This document shows, one piece after another, positions 1-8,959 of a DNA stretch of 21,482 nt. How positions within the stretch are numbered: position 1 is the stretch's first letter; every line of letters begins with the position of its first letter. The position numbers were made by a program, and so were the translations under genes. The notes beneath the pieces were generated by a model. It searched no databases. It was not told where the DNA came from and worked only from the letters and a program-made list of their open reading frames with translations. Origin of the DNA: Zoogloea sp. (GTDB taxonomy: Bacteria > Pseudomonadota > Gammaproteobacteria > Burkholderiales > Rhodocyclaceae). The stretch covers positions 1 to 21,482 of the forward strand of contig JADKKC010000055.1 of the NCBI GenBank assembly GCA_016720685.1. The letters are read 5' to 3'.

Positions 1-80
1 CGCTGCCGACCCTTGGTAAAATTGGCCAATGCTCATCCCTGCTGTCCCGATCCTGCCGACGCGTAATTTCAAAGACCACC

Positions 81-509
81 ATGAATGATCCGACACCCCG
101 CTGGTGCTACCGCTTTGACAACTACCGCCGCGCCTTCGGCTTGCTGCGGGAGGCCATGGAGCAGGAGCGGCCGCTTACTCAGTTGGAAAAAGAGGGGGTG
201 ATTCAGCGTTTTGAATACACCATGGAACTGGCCTGGAAGAGCATGAAGGACTACCTGGAAAGCGAAGGGGTGGTGCTGGAGCCGGTGACTCCGCGTAACG
301 TCATCCGCAAGGCTTTTGAGGCGGGGGTCATCCGGCGCGGAGAGGCCTGGCAGGCGGCGCTGGATGCACGCAACAGCATGTCTCACACCTACAACATCGC
401 GGCCTTCGAGCGGGTGATCGCTGATATTCGTAGCACTTACCTTGCGGCGTTTGATGAGCTTTACGAGTTTCTGATGATTCGTCGTCTGGACGTAGAGGCA
501 CCGCGATGA
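81..509 (+). CDS. hepT: HepT-like HEPN toxin (nucleotidyltransferase substrate-binding family, HI0074 type)
   Basis: A 142-residue, mostly helical HEPN protein. The sequence shows R97-N-S-M-S-H102-T-Y104, an exact RX4HXY motif, the signature of HepT toxins. In characterised HepT proteins the Arg and His form the RNase site, and the partner MntA modifies the motif Tyr by adding AMP, which silences the toxin. The N-terminal part (FDNYRRAFGLLREAM, then FEYTMELAWKSMKDYLE at about 44-60) matches the HI0074 family, older name 'nucleotidyltransferase substrate-binding protein'. The stop overlaps the start of the next gene in ATGA, so the two are translationally coupled. The ATG at 81 has only a weak AAAGA ahead of it. 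RNase activity is inferred from the family; a role as nucleotidyltransferase partner without toxicity is the alternative. Confidence 0.85.
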   Translation: MNDPTPRWCYRFDNYRRAFGLLREAMEQERPLTQLEKEGVIQRFEYTMELAWKSMKDYLESEGVVLEPVTPRNVIRKAFEAGVIRRGEAWQAALDARNSMSHTYNIAAFERVIADIRSTYLAAFDELYEFLMIRRLDVEAPR

Positions 510-865
510 ACTCCACCATTCAGCCGGCGGCGGATCGGTTTGGCCTGACGCCTTCTCAGCGGCAGCAGGTGGCCCTGATCCTTGAAACGCTTGCGGATCG
601 TATCGAGCGGGTTGCGGTGTTTGGTTCCCGGGCCGAAGACCGCTATCGCACCAACTCGGATCTGGATCTGGTGCTGTACGGCAGTGTCAGTGAAGCCGAT
701 TGCGATCGATTGTGGACGCTGTTTCAGGACAGTGCTTTGCCCTTTTCCGTGGATGTGAAGAGTTACGAGCGCATCGACTACGCGCCTTTGCGCGCCCACA
801 TCGACGCGGCTGCCCGTGTATGGCTGGTACGTTCAGGTTTGGTCTTGCAGGAAGTTGTCGAGTGA
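506..865 (+). CDS. mntA: MntA-like minimal nucleotidyltransferase antitoxin
   Basis: A 119-residue MNT-domain protein of the DNA polymerase beta superfamily. The catalytic signature GSX10DXD is complete: G40-S41, ten residues, then D52-L-D54. A third acidic residue, D83 (in SVDVKSY), is placed as in active enzymes. In HepT/MntA systems this protein adds AMP units from ATP to the toxin's motif Tyr and so neutralises it. Because all metal-binding acids are present, this copy should be catalytically competent. The start overlaps the hepT stop by 4 nt, so both subunits should be made from one mRNA. It converges on lpdA, with the lpdA terminator at 908-934 between them. An ordinary length for the family. 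Confidence 0.87.
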   Translation: MNSTIQPAADRFGLTPSQRQQVALILETLADRIERVAVFGSRAEDRYRTNSDLDLVLYGSVSEADCDRLWTLFQDSALPFSVDVKSYERIDYAPLRAHIDAAARVWLVRSGLVLQEVVE

Positions 866-907
866 GTCGAGCTTCAACGCGACCTTTACCGCGACAAAAC
901 ACACCCC

Positions 908-934
908 AAAAAACAAGCGGCCCGAAGGCCGCTT
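908..934 (-). terminator. Rho-independent terminator of the aceE-aceF-lpdA operon
   Basis: Read on the minus strand, an 8-bp perfect stem AAGCGGCC/GGCCGCTT closes a TTCG tetraloop and is followed by G and six T. It lies 33 nt beyond the lpdA stop. On the plus strand no T-run follows, so it probably works mainly for the PDH operon rather than for the convergent toxin-antitoxin pair. Confidence 0.93.
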
Positions 935-967
935 GAAACATCACTACAACACGCTTCTTGAAGAGAT

Positions 968-2747
968 TTACTTCTTCTTGACCGGCGGAATGTCGGTGCA
1001 GCTGCCGTGGGCTACTTCGGCGGCCATGCCGACGGTTTCGCCGAGGGTGGGGTGGGGGTGGATGGTTTTGCCGATATCCACTGCGTCCGCGCCCATTTCG
1101 ATGGCGAGGCACACTTCGCCGATCATGTCGCCGGCCGACGGGCCGACGATGGTGCCGCCGATGACCCGGTGGGTTTCGGCGTCGAAGATCAGCTTGGTGA
1201 AGCCGTAGTCGGCGCCGTTGGCGATGGCGCGGCCGCTGGCGGCCCAGGGGAACTTGGCGGTGTCCACCTTTTTGCCTTCGGCCTTGGCCTGCGCTTCGGT
1301 GTAGCCAACCCATGCCACTTCCGGATGGGTGTAGGCCACGCCGGGGATCACGGTGGCGTCGAATGCCGACTTGTGACCGGCTGCGACTTCCGCCGCCACG
1401 TGGGCTTCATGCACCGCCTTGTGGGCCAGCATGGGCTGGCCGACCACGTCGCCGATGGCGAAGATGTGGGGCACGTTGGTGCGCATCTGGGCATCGACGG
1501 GGATGAAGCCGCGGTCGGTGACGGCCACGCCGGCTTTGTCGGCGGCGATCTTGTTGCCGTTGGGGGCACGGCCCGCCGACTGCAGGATCATGTCGTACTT
1601 GACCGGTTCCGGCGAAACGCCTTCGCCTTCGAAGGTCACGTAGAGGCCGTCTTCCCTGGCATCCACGGCGACCGTCTTGGTCTTCAGCATGATCTTGTCG
1701 AAACGGCTGGCGTTCTGCTTTTCCCACACCTTGACGGCGTCACGGTCGGGGCCCTGCATCAGGCCGTCCATCATTTCCACCACGTCGACGCGGGCGCCGA
1801 GGGTGGAATAGACGGTGGCCATTTCGAGGCCGATGATGCCGCCGCCGATGACCAGCATCTTTTGCGGCACCAAAAGTCGGCAGCTCGAGCGCGCCGGTGG
1901 AGTCGACGATGCGCGGGTCGCGCGGGATGAAGGGCAGATGCACGGCGGCGCTGCCAGCGGCGATGATGCACTGCTTGAACTTGACCACTTTGTTGGCGCC
2001 GGTTTTTTCCTGGCTGGTGCCGGTGGTTTCTTCGACTTCGATGTGATTCGGGTCGAGGAAGTGGCCGTAGCCACGGATGACGTCCACCTTGCGGCCCTTG
2101 GCCATGCCGGCGAGGCCGCCGGTGAGCTTGCCGACGACTTTGTCCTTGTGGGCGCGCAGGGCGTCCACGTCGACGCTGGGCTTGGCGAAGCTGATGCCGG
2201 CGGTGGAGACGTGGCTGGCTTCGTCTATCACCTCGGCCACGTGCAGCAGGGCCTTGGACGGAATGCAGCCCACGTTCAGGCACACGCCGCCCAGGGTGGC
2301 GTAGCGTTCGATGATGGCTGCCTTGAGGCCCAGATCGGCGGCCCGGAAAGCGGCCGAGTAGCCGCCGGGGCCGGCACCGAGCACGACGATGTCGTACTCG
2401 ACATCGGCTGCGCCGGCGTGGCTGGCGGCCGTGGGTGCGGCAGTGGCGGCAGAGCGGGGCCGCCAGCGGGCCGGGGCCGCTGCTGCCGGTGCCGCAGCGG
2501 CGACGGCGTCGGATGTTTCGACGACGATCAGCACCTTGCCTTCGGCAACCCGGTCGCCCAGGGCAACCCGGACTTCCTTGATGATGCCGGTGGCGGACGA
2601 GGGCACGTCCATCGTGGCCTTGTCGGATTCGAGGGTGGCGATGGCGTCTTCAGCCTTGATGCTGTCGCCAACCTTCACGAACAGCTCAATGACCGGGACG
2701 TCGGAGAAATCGCCGATGTCCGGAACCTTCACTTCAATCATGCTCAT
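968..2747 (-). CDS. lpdA: Dihydrolipoamide dehydrogenase (PDH E3) with N-terminal lipoyl domain; frame broken by a 1-nt insertion near 1871-1874
   Basis: E3 of the pyruvate dehydrogenase complex: it reoxidises dihydrolipoyl groups and passes electrons through FAD to NAD+. About 592 residues if the frame is repaired. Domains: a lipoyl domain (1-80, lipoyl Lys K43 in ESDKATMD), an Ala-rich linker (81-116), FAD binding (VVLGAGPGGYSAAF, about 121-134), a redox disulfide C156/C161 in GGVCLNVGC, NAD binding (VIGGGIIGLEM) and the C-terminal catalytic His-Glu in HPHPTLGE. The N-terminal lipoyl fusion is usual for betaproteobacterial PDH E3. The frame runs from 2747 to about 1874, then the remainder is read one base over down to 968. 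Removing one A from AAAA at 1871-1874 joins ALELPT to VPQKMLVIGGG. As written, the product would stop at 1740 without the NAD and dimer domains. Strong SD GGAGACC before the ATG; 10 nt after aceF. Confidence 0.93.
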
Positions 2748-2757
2748 GGCGGTCTCC

Positions 2758-4414
2758 TTAGAGCATGACCCGACGGAAGTCGGCCAGCAGTTGGGCGAGG
2801 TACACGTTGAAGCGGGTGGCCAGCGCGCCGTCGATCACGCGGTGGTCTGCGGTGAGCGACATGGGCAGGGTGAGGCGCGGCACGAACTGCTTGCCGTCCC
2901 ACACCGGCTTCATCACCGATTTGTTGACCCCCAGGATGGCCACTTCGGGTGCATTGACGATGGGCGCGAAGTAGGTGCCGCCGATGCCGCCAAGGCTCGA
3001 AATGGTGAAGCAGGCGCCGGACATGTCGGCCGGCTTGAGCTTGCCGTCGCGGGCGAGCTTGGCCAGCGAGCCGGATTCGGCGGCGATCTCGAAGACGCTC
3101 TTGGTGTCGGCGTTCTTGATCACCGGCACGACGAGGCCGTTGGGCGTGTCGGCGGCGAAGGCGATGTTGAAGTACTTCTTGTAGACGAGGTTGTCACCGT
3201 CGAGCGAGGTGTTGAACTCGGGGAACTCCTGGAGCGCGCGCACCGAGGCCTTGATGATGAAGGCGAGCATGGTCAGCTTCTTGCCCGACTTCTCGTATTC
3301 CTTGTTCATCAGGACGCGGAAGGCTTCCAGGTCGGTGATGTCGGCGTCTTCGTGGTAGGTGACGGCCGGGATCATCGCCCAGTTGCGGGCCAGGTTCTGG
3401 CCGGAGATCTTCTTGATGCGGCTGAGCGGCTTGACGTCGACCTCGCCGAACTTGGAGAAATCCACCTTGGGCCACGGCAGCAGGTCGAGCCCGCCACCCA
3501 GGCTGCCGACGGCAGCCGCTGCGACGGTTTTTCCGGGGACCACGCCGGTGCTCATGGCGGCCTTGATGAAGGCGCTGACGTCTTCCTTGAGGATGCGGTT
3601 CTTCGGGCCGGTGCCCTTGACCTGGGCGAGATCGACACCCAGCTCGCGGGAGAAGGCACGCACTGACGGGCTGGCGTGAAGCGAGCCGCCCAGCTTGACC
3701 GCCGACGGGGCGGACGGCTGAGAAGTCGGCGCGGCCGGCACCGGCGGTGTGGGCGCAGGTGCGCCATCGGCCAGCGAAACGTTGGGGCCCGCGGCGGGGG
3801 CCGGCGCAGCGGCCGGTGCCGCAGCAACGGCGCCCACGGCCTCGACACGGATCAGCACCGTGCCTTCGGACACCGTGTCACCCAGCTTGACCAGCACTTC
3901 CTTCACCACGCCGGTGGCGGATGAGGGCACGTCCATGGTGGCCTTGTCGGATTCGAGGGTGACGATGGCGTCTTCCGCCTTGATGGTGTCGCCCACCTTC
4001 ACGAACAGCTCGATGATGGGCACGGCGTCGAAATCGCCGATGTCCGGCACCTTGACTTCCACCACGCCACCGGCGGCGGCAGCCGGAGCTGCCGCAACGG
4101 GCGCCGCGGCGGGCGCAGGTGCAGGTGCAGCCACCGGGGCGGCAGCGGGGGCAGGGGCGGCCGCAGCCGCGCCGGCGGCTTCGACGCGGATCAGCACGGA
4201 GCCTTCGGCAACCTTGTCGCCCAAGATTGACCAGCACTTCTTTAACCACGCCTGCCACCGACGAGGGCACGTCCATGGTGGCCTTGTCGGATTCCAGCGT
4301 TACGATGGCGTCGTCCACCTTGATGGTGTCGCCGACCTTCACGAACAATTCGATGACCGGAACCTGGTCGAAATCACCAATGTCCGGGACTTTGACTTCA
4401 ATGAGTTGGCTCAT
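2758..4414 (-). CDS. aceF: Dihydrolipoyllysine acetyltransferase (PDH E2), two lipoyl domains; frame broken by a 1-nt insertion near 4220-4222
   Basis: E2 core of pyruvate dehydrogenase: transfers the acetyl group from lipoyl-Lys to CoA. About 551 residues when repaired, the usual size for two-lipoyl betaproteobacterial E2. Domains: lipoyl 1 (1-76, K44 in ESDKATMD), an Ala/Pro linker, lipoyl 2 (about 117-195), a second Ala/Pro linker, a peripheral subunit-binding domain (HASPSVRAFSRELGVDL through GPKNRILKEDV), then the catalytic domain ending in LTADHRVIDG with the His and Asp of the acyltransferase site. The frame breaks after LVNLG at residue 65: taking one C out of CCC at 4220-4222 restores LVNLGDKVAEG. 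As written, translation from the first ATG would lose everything after half of lipoyl 1. It sits 20 nt after aceE with a GGAGAC SD. Confidence 0.93.
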
Positions 4415-4434
4415 GTTTGTAGTCTCCTCGGCAC

Positions 4435-7110
<2,676 letters not shown>

Positions 7111-7145
7111 GGTTTTGTCTCCTCATGACTTGCGGGTTGTGGATT

Positions 7146-7166
7146 GCTGCCGCGGATAACGGCAGC
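7146..7166 (-). other. Hairpin in the aceE leader
   Basis: A perfect 7-bp inverted repeat, GCTGCCG/CGGCAGC, with a 7-nt loop, about 36-56 nt upstream of the aceE start and inside the transcript predicted from the 7220-7248 promoter. No T-run follows on either strand, so it is not a plain terminator. It may stabilise the mRNA or simply be a structured leader; no riboswitch family was recognised. Confidence 0.5.
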
Positions 7167-7219
7167 GGGGTTTTACTGCAAACCTGCGCGCAGCCGGATC
7201 ACGGCTCCTGATTTTTCAC

Positions 7220-7248
7220 AATATAAAACCAATTATCACATCGTGCAA
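7220..7248 (-). promoter_or_regulatory. Sigma70-type promoter of the aceE operon
   Basis: On the minus strand, TTGCAC (7248-7243), a 17-nt spacer and TATATT (7225-7220) give a near-consensus promoter in an AT-rich island of GC-rich DNA. Transcription should start near 7213, leaving a leader of about 100 nt. Two TGTGA direct repeats (plus-strand TCACA at 7216-7220 and 7236-7240, 20 nt apart) flank an ATTGGTTTT stretch inside the promoter. The half ATTGGT resembles one arm of a PdhR operator but the second arm is not evident, so no specific regulator is assigned. Confidence 0.72.
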
Positions 7249-7427
7249 TACGTGATGTCCGTATTCCACGACATTTGCAGACGTTTTTTTCTGCCGCAGC
7301 GCGCATGGCGAGCCGGCTGCAGGCGCGCCAGAGCGCACCCTGCCCTGCCAGGCGGAATGCCATGCGGCAACGGCCGGCCTCGCCCAAAAGGCGGAGGTCG
7401 GCGATTATTCGTTGGAGGGGAGCAGGT
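7249..7427. other. Intergenic spacer between aceE promoter and the binding-protein terminator
   Basis: No gene is supported here. An A/T run (TTTTTTT at 7284-7290) lies about 35-40 nt upstream of the aceE -35 box and could act as an UP-like element. A long imperfect hairpin lies at 7373-7402: arms GCCGGCCTCGCC and GGCGGAGGTCGGC pair with one G.T wobble and one bulge around a CAAAA loop. No T-run follows it, so its function is unclear. Confidence 0.4.
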
Positions 7428-7476
7428 AAAAAAAACGGCCGGGGGTGAGGGGGGGGAGGGAGAAAACCCCCGGCCG
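7428..7476 (-). terminator. Rho-independent terminator of the substrate-binding protein gene
   Basis: On the minus strand a perfect 10-bp stem CGGCCGGGGG/CCCCCGGCCG is followed directly by eight T. It begins 30 nt after the stop at 7506. The loop is unusually long (21 nt) and almost purely pyrimidine on this strand, which makes the plus strand a run of G tracts. Confidence 0.88.
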
Positions 7477-7505
7477 CTTGCGGAAAGCGATATTTTGCGG
7501 CGGGA

Positions 7506-8726
7506 TCATTTGTGTTGCGCATCCCGCTTGCGGTCTTCATCGTAGGCAAAGACAACGTGCCTGTTGCGTACTTCCCCGATGACCAGGATGCGTGTGCTGT
7601 CGATCGCTTCGTGGTCGGTTCTGGAGAAGGGCTGATCATAAACCATGACGATCCCTTCAACCCGCTCTTGCAGGGTTTCCAGCGCGTTGCGCAGTGCGGC
7701 ACCGTCGGTTCTCTTGGCCTGGCGGATCGCCGCGGCGAGAAGCAGCATCGAATCGTAGCCCTGGGCTGCCGCCGGTGCGACCGGAATCCGCTCGACGCCA
7801 AAACTTTTGCGGTACTTGTCGATGAAGGCCTGGCGGGCCGGCGTGTTGCCCTCCTGGATGAAGGTTTGCGGCATTCGCGTGCCTTCGGCGTTGGGGCCGG
7901 CGTTGTCGATGAAGTTGGGCATGTTGAGCGCCCAGCTGCCCACCAGCGGCACCTTCCAGCCAAGGCGTACCATGCCGTTGGCCAGGTGGGCCAGTTCCGG
8001 GCCCAGGCCGTAGGTGAGGATCGCCTCGGCGCCGCTGGCGCGGGCGCGGGCCAGTTGCAGCGTCATGTCCACGTCGCGGATGTTGAAGCGCTCGACCGCC
8101 GCCGGCTTGATGCCGTGCCGCTCGAGCGCCCGCTCCAGGTCTTCGCGGCCGAGCTGACCGTAGTTGGTGCTGTCGTGGAGGATGGCCAGCTTGCGAAGGT
8201 GGCGGCGCACCACCGCCTCCTCGACGATCATCGCTGCCTGGAGGCTATCGGGCGCCGACACGCGGAAGATGTAGTTGTCGGCGTATTGCGGTGGCAGAAA
8301 CTGCCTGGTGATGATGGAACCCGTGGCTACCGAGGTGATCATCGGCACGTGCGCCTGCTGGTAGAGAAGCTGGCTTGCCAGCGCCACGCCGGTATTGACG
8401 ATGCCAAGGCCGGCGACGATCTTCTCGTGGCCGATCAGATCTTGTGCCACCTGCGCGCCGCGCTCGGGCCGCGCCTCGTCGTCCCGCTCGATGAGGCGGA
8501 GCGGCCGCCCGAGAATGCCGCCGGCCGCGTTGATTTCCTGGGCGGCGAGCCGGATGCCGTCCCGCATCGAAAGCCCCATCGGGCTCGATCCGCCGGTAAA
8601 CGGGCCGGACACGCCGATGCGGATCGGCTCGATGGCTCCGACGCCTGTCGTCAGCAGGCCCTGCGCCAAAAGCGCAAATGCCGCAAACCTCGCAACCGAC
8701 GCCAGCCTGCGCACGCATTGAAGCAA
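7506..8726 (-). CDS. Periplasmic branched-chain amino acid-type ABC substrate-binding protein (orphan)
   Basis: A 406-residue type I periplasmic binding protein (Leu/Ile/Val-binding fold). A signal peptide is visible: RR near the N-terminus, hydrophobic FAAFALLAQGLLTTGVGA, with the mature chain beginning near IEPIRIGVSGPFTGGSSP. Family features follow: GIRLAAQEINAAGGILGRPLRL, then the second-lobe stretches RKLAILHDSTNYGQLG and AEAILTYGLGPELA. The start is TTG at 8726 with GGGAGAG 6 nt upstream; GTG at 8714 is a possible alternative. No permease or ATPase genes accompany it, and a strong terminator follows, so it is not part of a local transporter operon. It is divergent from a transmembrane sensor kinase and may present ligand to it or use a transporter encoded elsewhere. 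The ligand cannot be read from the sequence; relatives bind amino acids, amides, urea or aromatic acids. Confidence 0.88.
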   Translation of the reverse strand: MLQCVRRLASVARFAAFALLAQGLLTTGVGAIEPIRIGVSGPFTGGSSPMGLSMRDGIRLAAQEINAAGGILGRPLRLIERDDEARPERGAQVAQDLIGHEKIVAGLGIVNTGVALASQLLYQQAHVPMITSVATGSIITRQFLPPQYADNYIFRVSAPDSLQAAMIVEEAVVRRHLRKLAILHDSTNYGQLGREDLERALERHGIKPAAVERFNIRDVDMTLQLARARASGAEAILTYGLGPELAHLANGMVRLGWKVPLVGSWALNMPNFIDNAGPNAEGTRMPQTFIQEGNTPARQAFIDKYRKSFGVERIPVAPAAAQGYDSMLLLAAAIRQAKRTDGAALRNALETLQERVEGIVMVYDQPFSRTDHEAIDSTRILVIGEVRNRHVVFAYDEDRKRDAQHK

Positions 8727-8773
8727 GGGTGTCTCTCCCGCCTGTCATTACTGTCTTGGCCGATGCTGCCTGG

Positions 8774-8789
8774 GGGTGATATTGCACCC
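8774..8789. promoter_or_regulatory. Inverted repeat in the divergent control region (possible operator)
   Basis: GGGTG-ATATTG-CACCC sits between the binding-protein gene and the kinase gene, 48 nt from the former's start. A second symmetrical element, the 10-bp palindrome TTCCGCGGAA, lies at 8814-8823. Either could bind the local response regulator or another factor. I could not fix -10/-35 boxes here with confidence. Confidence 0.3.
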
Positions 8790-8959
8790 TGGTTACCGGC
8801 CGAGTCACGCGTATTCCGCGGAAATCCGCATGCCCGGCCTTGCTGCACTGCGGGCGACTGGCGATGATCGGGACCCGGCCGGAAGGGCGGGCCGGTCGAT
8901 CCACGTGACAGGGCGCGGTGATCTTGTCCCTTTTCAGTCTTTCGTTAGGGTAACTCCCG

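Noticed and set aside
4210..4230. Programmed frameshifting as the explanation of the aceF break
   Set aside because: No slippery heptamer or downstream pseudoknot is apparent, and related E2 genes are read in one frame; a simple one-base insertion is sufficient.
7220..7248. PdhR operator at the aceE promoter
   Set aside because: Only one arm (ATTGGT) is present; the inverted ACCAAT partner at the right spacing is missing.
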